From Planctomycetota bacterium (lineage in GTDB: Bacteria; Planctomycetota; UBA8742; UBA2392): a stretch of DNA of 64,000 bases. The notes under the pieces are model-generated. The model made no database searches. It had not been told where the DNA came from and was given only the letters and a program-made list of their open reading frames with translations. The stretch covers positions 1 through 64,000 of the forward strand of contig JAMQHL010000038.1 of assembly GCA_025993795.1 (NCBI GenBank), given 5' to 3'. The translations under genes were made by a program, and so were the position numbers. Below, in pieces: positions 31,778 through 39,824 of the stretch (position 1 is its first letter; each line of letters opens with the position of its first letter).

Positions 31778-33613
31778 CTACTCGCACCCGCAGGATTCGC
31801 CGGCGGCGGCCGTAGCGGTTTCCTGGACGCTGCGCATCTTCTGTTCGCCGGGCAGGCTGTCGCTGCAGGCGCCGGTGCTGCAACTGGCGTCGGCCCTGGC
31901 TTCGACGTCCGGTTCAGCTTCCTTTACGCATGCAGCACCCTCTTCGACGGCGACCTGGCGGGCCAGAGCTTCTACTTCCTGCACGCTCATTACCTTCTTT
32001 TCGGCCCGGGCGGACTTGGCCAGGCCCTTCTTCAGGCGCTTGGCGACCATGTGCAGCAGGTTGGCTGCCACGCCGACCTCTTCATGCGCGAACGTCAGCA
32101 GGCCTCGCTTGAGCGCCGGGTCTTTGGCAACGACGGCGCGGAACTCCGCCGCAGTGACACCAAACCCGGTCAGCACGCGCTGGAACTCTTCGCGGCAGCG
32201 CACCTTGGCCTCGTACAGTTTCATCTGCACGCGGCTCTTGATGTTCACTTCGCCGTCGCCGCTGGTCTCGATCGGGATGAAGATGCACTCAGGGTAGTCG
32301 TTGACCACCTTGCTCTGCACGCCGTCTGACTGCGTGCTCGGCATGCAGCCGAAGGGCTTCACACTGATCACCATGTGCGCCTTCTTTTCAAGAACACAAT
32401 AGATGTTCTTGCCGACTTCCATGTGGCCTTCGCCGCCACGCAGCTCGATGTTGTAGTACTCCTGCGCCAGCTTGTGGATCTTGCCCTGGTGGGGCAGCGC
32501 GGTGGGCTTCATGCCCAGCAGCTTGCGGTAACGGTCGTAGCGGCCCCGGAAGTAGATCTTCAGCGCGCTCATCAACGCGTATGTCTTCAACTGCCTGAGC
32601 CTGCTCGTGTTGCCATCCTTGTCAGGCAGCCCGAAGCTCTTCATCAGGTCGTGCTTGCCGATGTGCAACAGGTAGTCAATCCATGTGCTCACGGGCTCAA
32701 CCAGCACCTGTGCGCCTTCGCCTTCCAGCCATTCACCCAGATGGTAGTTGCCGTCGCCTTCTGTAGTCATGGCCCAGAATTCGCCGGTGATCTTCACCTT
32801 GGGTTTGACGCGCGTGTAGTCGCACTCGATGGCGTCGAACATGTCGCGGACTTTCTTGAGCGTCGCCTCAAGCTTGTCGCCGTCCTGCATGGTCCGGCCG
32901 AGCATGCGCTTGGCCTCATCGAGTACGCGGTTGGTCTCGCCCTTCTTCACCTCATAGGGGCGAAGCTGGTAGCCCAGGTCATTTATCAGGTCGCCAAACA
33001 TCACGGCCATGATCAGCGCCCTGAAGAAGTCCTTGTTGAAGTCAATGCCGCCTTCTTCAGCCACTTCGTCGCCGGCGGCTTTGCTGATGCCCTTGGTCTG
33101 TTCGAACAACAGTACGCGGAAACCGTCAAACCCGGCGTCGCGCAGGGCCTTGCGGTACTCGGCCTCGTACATGCCGAAGCGGCAGGGGCCGCATGCGCCT
33201 GCGGTCAGGAAGACGTACTTGTCCTTGATTTCCTGAACGGTCAGGCCGTTGTTGTCGCGAAGCTCTTGCAGGTACTTGACCAGGTTGCCGACGGTGTAAT
33301 ACGTCGGGTTGCACTGGCCGCGGTTGCCGAACTCTTTGCCTATGGTCAGCGCGTCGTTGTCGGGGCAGGCCAGTGCCTCGACCTTGTAGCCCATGCCACG
33401 AATCGCGTACTCAAGGAACTGTTCGTGGGCCAGCGTCAGGCCGCCGAACAACACCGTTGTCGTTTCCCGGGATTGCCTGACGAAGTTCTGCTCAAAGGGC
33501 GCATGGAAGTGGTTGATGCCACCGTCCTCGATGCCAAGCTCTTTGCGCAACTGCGCTTCATACGCCTTGAGTTCGGTTTCCACGCTGGCTTCCATTACGT
33601 CGTTTGGCGTCAT
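31778..33613 (-). CDS. 2-hydroxyacyl-CoA-dehydratase-like D component (COG3581 type)
   Basis: A 611-residue HgdB/BcrC-related protein. Conserved cysteines lie in GNRGQCNPTYYTVGNL, AGACGPCRFGMYEAEYRKAL and VKPFGCMPSTQSDG, likely ligands of a 4Fe-4S or double-cubane cluster. Such proteins receive electrons one at a time from an ATP-driven activase, which here is the 1139-residue product upstream in the operon. In many bacteria this part is fused to the activase; here it is a separate gene. The last 70 residues are an unusual acidic, cysteine-rich tail (CSTGACSDS, then ESCGCE). I chose ATG 33613, which has AAAGG upstream; ATG 33628 is also possible. The substrate is unknown. Confidence 0.85.
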   Translation of the reverse strand: MTPNDVMEASVETELKAYEAQLRKELGIEDGGINHFHAPFEQNFVRQSRETTTVLFGGLTLAHEQFLEYAIRGMGYKVEALACPDNDALTIGKEFGNRGQCNPTYYTVGNLVKYLQELRDNNGLTVQEIKDKYVFLTAGACGPCRFGMYEAEYRKALRDAGFDGFRVLLFEQTKGISKAAGDEVAEEGGIDFNKDFFRALIMAVMFGDLINDLGYQLRPYEVKKGETNRVLDEAKRMLGRTMQDGDKLEATLKKVRDMFDAIECDYTRVKPKVKITGEFWAMTTEGDGNYHLGEWLEGEGAQVLVEPVSTWIDYLLHIGKHDLMKSFGLPDKDGNTSRLRQLKTYALMSALKIYFRGRYDRYRKLLGMKPTALPHQGKIHKLAQEYYNIELRGGEGHMEVGKNIYCVLEKKAHMVISVKPFGCMPSTQSDGVQSKVVNDYPECIFIPIETSGDGEVNIKSRVQMKLYEAKVRCREEFQRVLTGFGVTAAEFRAVVAKDPALKRGLLTFAHEEVGVAANLLHMVAKRLKKGLAKSARAEKKVMSVQEVEALARQVAVEEGAACVKEAEPDVEARADASCSTGACSDSLPGEQKMRSVQETATAAAGESCGCE

Positions 33614-33698
33614 GACGGACCTTTCCATTCAGGTTCGTAGCGATTCGAGGTTGGTCTAAGACTTCCGTTCCTGTGTTGTGCGACCTTGTGTCAGAGAC

Positions 33699-33723
33699 CT
33701 GGCGCCGGTTTCACTGGCGCCAG
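33699..33723. repeat. CTGGCGCC/GGCGCCAG hairpin in the activase operon
   Basis: Exact 8-bp arms at 33699-33706 and 33716-33723 enclose a 9-base loop in the 136-bp gap between the PDZ gene and the HgdB-like gene. It could attenuate or stabilise the transcript between the two genes. There is no T-run on either side. Confidence 0.5.
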
Positions 33724-33749
33724 TGCCACGAGAAACCTGCTGTCACCCA

Positions 33750-35042
33750 TCACTCCTTCGGGTTGACAGCCACACCGTTGATTCCGATCATTCCGGGGCC
33801 CAATGTCAGAGTCAGGTCGTCGGCACCCCGGCGCACGGTGACCTTCACGCTTTCGCCCTCAGCTACCTGCGCTTTGGCTGTGTTGATGTCCGCAATCGTC
33901 TTGACCCGCACGGCGTTGTAATGGGTCAGAATGTCGCCAAGTTTGATGCCGGCCAATGCACCCTGGCTGTTGGCGTCCACGAACGTGATGCGTATTCCCG
34001 CGACGCTGACGTTGTTGCTGTCCACCGCTGTCTGAGCGTGCTTGCGGACGTCTTCATCCTTGTCGTGCTGCGCCGCATCCTCAATGCCGGCCCAGGCGTC
34101 GGGCGTGTTCTTGGCCGCGAGTTCACTAATGCAAAGCTTGCGCGCCTTGGGGTTGTCGCGGTTGCGCGCCAGGTAGTCGATCAGATAACGTGTTGCCGAG
34201 TTGCTGTTGATGTCACCCAGCGCATCAATGGCCGCTTCCACTTCATAGCCGCTGCCGGTGAGCAGAATCTCGCCCAGCAGCTTGGCTCGCTTGTCGGGGT
34301 CTTCGCTGCTCCACCAGGGAGTGCCGTAGATCGACGCGACGCGGAAGTCGGAGGGCACGCTGGGGTCAGTCAGACCCTTTTCCACCAAGCCCCATTCCGA
34401 GATCAGGGACACATAGTCCTGCATCGTCATGCCCAGCTCTTTGGGCCCTTCTCCCCACGGGTTTAGACCGAAGTCCTCGGCCAGTTTCCGCCAAAGCTCA
34501 ATCGCCTTGTCATAGCTGCGCGGGCCAAGTGCCTGGATGGCCCAAAGTGACTCCATGGCGGCCTTCTTGTTCTTGCCGCCGAACGCTGTGTTGAATTCGA
34601 CTTCCAGCGCGTTGATGCGTGCGGCAATTTCTTCATCGCTCAGGTGCTGGGTGATGCCGTTGTCGGCAAGCACTTTCTCAAGGCGCTTGATCCGTGCTTC
34701 GTTCTGGCGGCGCTCTTCGCCCGCTGTTTCTTTCAAGGCCTTGAGCTCGGCCTCAAGCTCGCGGGCCCGCGCCTCGTGCCGCCCCTTTTCATCCATCAGG
34801 TCGCCCGCAGTTTCAGCGAGCTGCCTGCCGGACTCAACGTCGCGGTTTGCTTTCTCAAGCGAACGGCGCAACTCGTCGCGCTCATCCTGCAGCTTCTTCA
34901 GGTCGGCATCTACCGTTGCGACTTTGTGCTCCATCTCTTCCAGGCGCCCGTCGTCACGGGGCGCAAAAGCAATCATGCCCCCGACGCCGGCGGCCAAGCC
35001 GAGGATCGTACCGAGTACTGCGCCAGTTGTTGCCTTGTCCAT
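33750..35042 (-). CDS. Membrane-anchored coiled-coil PDZ protein
   Basis: A 430-residue protein with an N-terminal membrane helix (about residues 7-26). A long coiled coil follows at about 32-125 (LEEMEHKVATVDADLKKLQDERDELR), then a helical middle with HEAT-like character at about 140-330. A C-terminal PDZ domain spans about 345-420 (VDANSQGALAGIKLGDILTHYNAVRVKTIADI). No protease residues are visible, so this is an adaptor rather than an HtrA. It sits between the activase and HgdB-like genes on the same strand. A role in holding that system at the membrane is possible, but this rests only on gene order. Confidence 0.8.
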   Translation of the reverse strand: MDKATTGAVLGTILGLAAGVGGMIAFAPRDDGRLEEMEHKVATVDADLKKLQDERDELRRSLEKANRDVESGRQLAETAGDLMDEKGRHEARARELEAELKALKETAGEERRQNEARIKRLEKVLADNGITQHLSDEEIAARINALEVEFNTAFGGKNKKAAMESLWAIQALGPRSYDKAIELWRKLAEDFGLNPWGEGPKELGMTMQDYVSLISEWGLVEKGLTDPSVPSDFRVASIYGTPWWSSEDPDKRAKLLGEILLTGSGYEVEAAIDALGDINSNSATRYLIDYLARNRDNPKARKLCISELAAKNTPDAWAGIEDAAQHDKDEDVRKHAQTAVDSNNVSVAGIRITFVDANSQGALAGIKLGDILTHYNAVRVKTIADINTAKAQVAEGESVKVTVRRGADDLTLTLGPGMIGINGVAVNPKE

Positions 35043-35106
35043 GTGCTGTGTTCCGTGCAGTTCGTTCCCGGCGCCGTGTCTCCTGACGTGGCGTTCGGGC
35101 GGTTCT

Positions 35107-38100
35107 TTAGATTACAGCCGCCAGCTCCGGGTCACTCTGGTCCTGCTTGTTGCGCTCTGTGATTTCGCGCTTCTTCTGGTCGAGCATCTCGCGCAACTGC
35201 ATCTCTTTCTTCTTCTTGTCTTCCATGTCTTCAATGTAGCGCTTCAGAAAGTAGTCGATGGTCTCGGTACGAATCTTGATCGCGCCCGTCGGCTTGTTCT
35301 CGTCGATGTCGTGGAACGTGAAGTAGGGCGTGCGACTGTCCGACACGATTTCTTCGACGGCGCTGTAGATCGGCGCATCGTGACCGCACTTGAAACTGCT
35401 CAGGTCCAGCGCAATCAGGTTGGGGTGGCGTGCGGCGTACTTGGCGCCCCACAGCTTCTGGGCGCTGTTGGTGGAGTAGGCGTTCTTCCACACGTCGGTG
35501 ACTGCCAGCGCATGCGGGACCTTGCCCATCTTCACTTCCTTGCCGAAGACTTCTTCCATGATGTCTTCGTCAATCGGCAGGCTGTCGAGACCGAACACCG
35601 GGTAGCCGAGCTTCTGCAGTTCTTCGACAATCTCGTGGTTCAAGCCGGGGTCGTTGTGATATGGCCGCGCAAGCAGCACGATGCCGATCTTGTTCTCGGC
35701 CTTCAGCTTGTTCAGCACTTCGCGCGCGGGCTTGCGCAGTTCATCGTTCTTGAAGACCTGCAGGGCGTTGAACGCGAGCTTGACTGCCTCGGCGTTCTCT
35801 TCGCGCGTAATACCCAGGCATTCATTGAAGTACTTGAACATCTGGCGCTCGCACAACTCGGGCCGGTACATGTCCACCACCGGGTCCCAGTACTCGACAC
35901 CCATTTTCTCGAACAGGTCCCCCTCTTTGGTGAAAGCCGCTTTCACGACCTCGGGAGTTGCGGTAACCGTGGGACACGCGCAGGAATCGAGCATGTGTGT
36001 CATCTCGGTCTGCATGGTGTTCGGAATCGGAAAGAAGATGATGTCAATCTTCTTGCGGTACAGCAGGTTGTGCACGTGCGCCAGGCTGACCTTGGCCGGG
36101 AAGCACTGGTCAATGCTGCCGCGACGCGAACCCTCTTTGTAGAGCTCTTCGTTGGTGACGTCGCTCCAGACAATGTTCTTGGTGTCGATGCCGATTGCTT
36201 CAAAGTACGCGCTCCAGAACGGGCCGGTGCTGTACATGTTGAGCGTCCTGGGCATGCCGATCCTGAGATCCTTGATGCGGGCGCGCTTTTCGTTCTGTGC
36301 CTTGACGCTGGGCAGACGCAGCAGCGTACCGATGCCTGACTTCTGCTCACGCAGCACCGACTTCACGCCATAGCTGGTGAAGGCCTTTCTGGCCGCCGTA
36401 TCCACGAAGTTGGGGAAAGACTTCTTCAGGCCGTCGAGGCGACCCTTGATGTCGCGCATCTTGGCGACGTCCTCAACAGTGCCTTTTTCGCATGTGGCGA
36501 TGATGAAGCGGCGCTCGTCGCCCGCCGGCGTCTTGGTGTCAATGAATGTGCGCAGGCACTTGTTCTTGCAGAAATAGCAGCGCGTTGATTCATCGCGCTT
36601 GCTTGAGAACCCAAGTCCCAGCAGGGCCTCCATGCCGATGAAGTGCGTCTGCCCGTGGCGGGCAGTTACGCGAATGGCCTCAATGGCACAGCCAATTGCG
36701 CCGCTTTCGCCGCAGAACTTGTGAACGATTACTTCGGCGTCAGGCACCTTGCTCTTGATGAAGTCCACCTGGGCTTTCACCGCGGCGAGATTGCGCTGCG
36801 TGCCGCCTTGCAGCACGAACTTGCGCCCGAGCTTGGCCAGGTTCGGCTCCTGCACCACATACAGCCAGATGTTCTTGGGCAGCACATGCGCCAGGCCCGC
36901 CATGATCTGCTGTGCGCTCCAGCCAAGCTGCTGGAAGTTGACGATGTCGCTTTCCATGAACACCGCGCAGCCATAGCTGAACACGGGCAGTGAATCGGCA
37001 CCAAAGGCGATATCGGCGAAGTCCTGGATCGGGTGACCGAACTTGCCGGCTGTGCTTTGCAGGAAGTAACCGTTGCCGGCGCTGCATTGCGTGTTGAGCT
37101 TGAAGTCGGACACGCGTCCGTTTTTCAGCATGATGACCTTGATGTCCTGGCCGCCGACGTCAACGATCACATCGACGTTGTCATAGAAGTGCAGCGCGGC
37201 TTGCGTGTGGGCGACGGTCTCAACCAGCGCCACGTCGCCACCGATCGTTTCTTTCAAGATGTCTTTGGCATAGCCCGTTGTGCCGACGCCCATGATCTTG
37301 AGGATGGCGCCGTTCTTCTGAATCTGGTCGCACAGGCCTGCCATGACCATTTTGGTGTCTTCGATCGGGTTGCCCTTGCTCAGGTCGTAGTACGCACCGA
37401 TCAGCTTGGCGTCCTTGTTGACGAGCACAGCCTTGGTGCTGGTGCTGCCGCCGTCGATGCCGACCCAGCCCTCAACAACTTCTCCGGGCGCGAATTCAGG
37501 ATACACGTGCGAAGGAATCGTGTACCGGCTCTTGAACTCGTCCAGCTCTTGTTTGTTCTTGCTTAGTCCGCCGTGGCCGCCGCTGCTGCGCATCGCATCG
37601 CGGCCGCCGCTGATGTACGCCGTGAGTGATTCCATGCCCGAAAAGCGGGCGATGTGCGGGTCTTCGCTCTTGCCGTAGAGCACCGCGCCGATTGCCGCGA
37701 AGTACTGGGCGTTCTCGGGCACCTTGACCAGTTCATTCGGGTCGGGGTTTTCGGGCAGCGGGAACTTACGCTCTTCCCACACTTTCATGATGTTGTGGCG
37801 CCACGCCTGCTGCATTGCCGGGATAAACGTGTTGGGGCCACCCAGCAGCAGGCATACCGGCCGCAGCGTGTTGCCGCGTGTAAGGACCGAAAGGTTCTGC
37901 TGCACGATGGCTTCGAACAAAGACGCCATCAGCTCTGACGGTGGAACGCCCTGCTTCTGAAGGCCATTGATGTCCGTTTCGGCAAACACGCCGCACTTGC
38001 CGGCGACCGGATGCAGCTTGACACCGTGGTAGCTCAGCTTGACGAGCTCTTCCAGCGGCAGCTTGACCTTGTTGTTGATCTTGTCGATTACGGCGCCGGT

Positions 38101-38526
38101 GCCGCCGGCGCACTTGTCGTTCATGCTGGGGATCTTGCGTTTGCCGCTTGGGTCTTCCTTCCAGATGATGATTTTCGCGTCCTGCCCGCCCAGCTCGATT
38201 ACGCTGCCGGCTTCGGGGTAGAATTTTTCCACGGCAAGAGACACCGCGTTCACTTCCTGCACGAACTTGGCGCCGAACAGCGGCGCCAGTGAGTTGCCGC
38301 CGCTGCCCGTGATGAAGATGCGGACCTTATCGTTGGCGAGCGGGAACTCATGGAAGATGCTGGTCAGCAGCTCGTGCGTCTTCTCAGGCTGCCGGGTCTC
38401 ATGGCGCATATAGTGCGACCACAGGATCTTGTCGGTTGCCGGGTCCATGACCACCGCTTTGACCGTGGTGCTTCCCACGTCCAGCCCGATCGTCACGCCG
38501 TTGGGGTGTTGGTCATTGATGGACAT
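35107..38526 (-). CDS. Double acyl-CoA dehydratase activase with DUF2229 domain
   Basis: A 1139-residue fusion. Two ASKHA-type activase domains (BcrA/BadF/HgdC family) begin at GLDVGSTTVKAVV (about residue 13) and GIDGGSTSTKAVLV (about 356). Each has the pair of cysteines expected to bridge a 4Fe-4S cluster: DKCAGGTG with GKCGVFAETD, and TQCSAGNG with YGCAVFMESD. A CxxCxxxC motif (RCYFCKNKC) lies near 665. The rest is a DUF2229/COG3580 region (RIGMPRTLNMYSTGPFW) ending in a charged helix. Family members use ATP to drive low-potential electrons to a dehydratase; the target here is probably the HgdB-like protein. The ATG overlaps the Rrf2 stop (TGATG). Confidence 0.9.
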   Translation of the reverse strand: MSINDQHPNGVTIGLDVGSTTVKAVVMDPATDKILWSHYMRHETRQPEKTHELLTSIFHEFPLANDKVRIFITGSGGNSLAPLFGAKFVQEVNAVSLAVEKFYPEAGSVIELGGQDAKIIIWKEDPSGKRKIPSMNDKCAGGTGAVIDKINNKVKLPLEELVKLSYHGVKLHPVAGKCGVFAETDINGLQKQGVPPSELMASLFEAIVQQNLSVLTRGNTLRPVCLLLGGPNTFIPAMQQAWRHNIMKVWEERKFPLPENPDPNELVKVPENAQYFAAIGAVLYGKSEDPHIARFSGMESLTAYISGGRDAMRSSGGHGGLSKNKQELDEFKSRYTIPSHVYPEFAPGEVVEGWVGIDGGSTSTKAVLVNKDAKLIGAYYDLSKGNPIEDTKMVMAGLCDQIQKNGAILKIMGVGTTGYAKDILKETIGGDVALVETVAHTQAALHFYDNVDVIVDVGGQDIKVIMLKNGRVSDFKLNTQCSAGNGYFLQSTAGKFGHPIQDFADIAFGADSLPVFSYGCAVFMESDIVNFQQLGWSAQQIMAGLAHVLPKNIWLYVVQEPNLAKLGRKFVLQGGTQRNLAAVKAQVDFIKSKVPDAEVIVHKFCGESGAIGCAIEAIRVTARHGQTHFIGMEALLGLGFSSKRDESTRCYFCKNKCLRTFIDTKTPAGDERRFIIATCEKGTVEDVAKMRDIKGRLDGLKKSFPNFVDTAARKAFTSYGVKSVLREQKSGIGTLLRLPSVKAQNEKRARIKDLRIGMPRTLNMYSTGPFWSAYFEAIGIDTKNIVWSDVTNEELYKEGSRRGSIDQCFPAKVSLAHVHNLLYRKKIDIIFFPIPNTMQTEMTHMLDSCACPTVTATPEVVKAAFTKEGDLFEKMGVEYWDPVVDMYRPELCERQMFKYFNECLGITREENAEAVKLAFNALQVFKNDELRKPAREVLNKLKAENKIGIVLLARPYHNDPGLNHEIVEELQKLGYPVFGLDSLPIDEDIMEEVFGKEVKMGKVPHALAVTDVWKNAYSTNSAQKLWGAKYAARHPNLIALDLSSFKCGHDAPIYSAVEEIVSDSRTPYFTFHDIDENKPTGAIKIRTETIDYFLKRYIEDMEDKKKKEMQLREMLDQKKREITERNKQDQSDPELAAVI

Positions 38527-38987
38527 CAGCTCGCCTTTCCATGGACGATGGAGACGCAGGCAACGGATGGCAGCACTTCGGAAACATCGGCTTGCTTGTC
38601 ACGCAGTTCGGCCAGTGTCATGCGCTCAAGCCGAGCGGCAATTTCACGGCCGAAGCCCTGCAGCACCGCCTGGAAGGCGCAGTGCCCGGACATGTCGCAA
38701 TCGCAGCCTGCGTCAAGGCACCGGAACACGCAGATATCGCGATCTGCCGCAGTCAGGATGCTGGCAATAGAAATCTGGCAGGCGTCGCGGGCGAGTGTGT
38801 AGCCGCCGGCAGGACCGGCCTGCGAAGTGACGATGGCGGCGCTGACCAGCTTGCGCATGACCTGGGCGCAAACCGGGGCGGGGATGTGCTGGTGTTGGCT
38901 GATTTCGCGCAAACGCACGCGGCCGCGTGTGTTGGCCAGGTGCAAAGCCGCCCGCAGACCGTAGTCAGACTTCGAAGTGATGATCAC
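38526..38987 (-). CDS. Rrf2-family transcriptional regulator
   Basis: A 153-residue Rrf2 protein. The winged helix begins IITSKSDYGLRAALHLA, followed by LREISQHQHIPAPVCAQVMRKL and the wing SQAGPAGGYTLARD. Three or more cysteines in ICVFRCLDAGCDCDMSGHC resemble the iron-sulphur ligands of IscR/NsrR-type members, so redox or iron sensing is likely. I chose the GTG at 38987 because GGAGG lies five bases before it and the protein then opens at the expected position. The frame extends upstream to 39326. The stop overlaps the activase start by one base, so the regulator and the system it probably controls are translationally coupled. Confidence 0.88.
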   Translation of the reverse strand: MIITSKSDYGLRAALHLANTRGRVRLREISQHQHIPAPVCAQVMRKLVSAAIVTSQAGPAGGYTLARDACQISIASILTAADRDICVFRCLDAGCDCDMSGHCAFQAVLQGFGREIAARLERMTLAELRDKQADVSEVLPSVACVSIVHGKAS

Positions 38988-39010
38988 GCCCGCCTCCGCG
39001 CCGACGATAA

Positions 39011-39026
39011 CGGTCATAGTTGACCG
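39011..39026. promoter_or_regulatory. Candidate Rrf2 operator
   Basis: The perfect palindrome CGGTCA-tagt-TGACCG lies 24 bp upstream of the Rrf2 start codon. Rrf2-family dimers often repress their own operon from such sites. The assignment rests on position and symmetry only. Confidence 0.4.
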
Positions 39027-39289
39027 AAGAAGTCTAAGACGGGAGCAGAACCTATTGCGCTGGAATGTATCTGGCAAGTGCCGAGGGGCGGTTGACGGGG
39101 AAATGGTGGCGCGGGCCACCCCAGAGAAGCGGACTAAAGTACTCCAGAATAAAGATGCGAGAGGAGGCGGGATTGCCGTGCCAGCGGCAACGACTAGCGG
39201 GCAATCCGGCGTCGGGAATTTGGTTGCGCAAGACTGGTCAGAATGCATCACGGCATGAAGCATAACGCCGTGATTGAAGATTGCCAGGC

Positions 39290-39331
39290 AAAAAAAATTC
39301 GGCCCATGTGGGGGGTATGTTGGCAACCGAA
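39290..39331 (-). terminator. Terminator-like structure after the 124-residue unknown gene
   Basis: On the minus strand TTCGG pairs with CCGAA around an inner CCCA/TGGG pair, and eight Ts follow directly (A-run 39290-39297 on the plus strand). It lies just past the stop at 39336. The stem is short and the loop large, so efficiency is uncertain. Confidence 0.45.
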
Positions 39332-39335
39332 CCGA

Positions 39336-39710
39336 CTACGCTGCTGTGGAGGGACCGGGCCAGTTGCCGCCGCCCGGATTGCCCCCGCGATGCCGTTGCA
39401 GCAGGCAGATATCGATGTCCTGGTTGTCCGCGCACAGGCGCAGGATCTGGTCGATCACGTTCAGCACCGGTTTGCGGGTAGCGAAGTCAGTGCAGATCTC
39501 GCTGCTGCCGGGCGGGTTCATATGAAAGACCCGGCGTTCACCCGTCGAGTGCACCACGATCGCCACGTAGAACTCGCGGCCTTCTGTTGTCCAGTCAATG
39601 ATGTCACGAATTGCGTCAGTTGACTTGTACGTGTTACGCAGCCGGTTGCGCCACTTGCTGCTGTGCGAGGCGGCGGTCTCAGGGCGCGTCAGAAAGTAGA
39701 TCTTTTTCAT
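39336..39710 (-). CDS. Conserved-looking unknown protein
   Basis: A 124-residue protein starting MKKIYFLTRPETAASHSSKW at the ATG 39710. The open frame continues far upstream, but only as the antisense shadow of the RND gene. The middle (DIIDWTTEGREFYVAIVVHSTGERRVFHMNPPG) is regular and amphipathic, suggesting a small folded cytoplasmic domain. The tail is glycine-, asparagine- and proline-rich. No family is recognised and no signal peptide or membrane helix is visible. It is divergent from the RND permease, with 114 bp between starts, and is followed by a terminator-like structure. Confidence 0.6.
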   Translation of the reverse strand: MKKIYFLTRPETAASHSSKWRNRLRNTYKSTDAIRDIIDWTTEGREFYVAIVVHSTGERRVFHMNPPGSSEICTDFATRKPVLNVIDQILRLCADNQDIDICLLQRHRGGNPGGGNWPGPSTAA

Positions 39711-39824
39711 GGCTGGTTCTTCCCACCGGGTATCGGCTGAACCGGCACCGGCACTTGAGGCGAACCTGCGATTGCCGGTATGCCGGCTGCCCACTTCCGG
39801 CGGCATGTTCGTATAAAAGGAAGC

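Larger units (their letters stand above)
38988..39335. other. Intergenic region upstream of the Rrf2 operon
   Basis: A 348-bp gap with no convincing gene. It contains the operator-like palindrome at 39011-39026 and a weak minus-strand promoter match (TTGCCA, 17 bp, TAGGTT, about 39050-39080). It also holds an 8-bp inverted repeat ATCACGGC/GCCGTGAT at 39247-39274, and a terminator-like structure for the gene to its right. Several in-frame ATGs here are unlikely starts. Confidence 0.5.
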
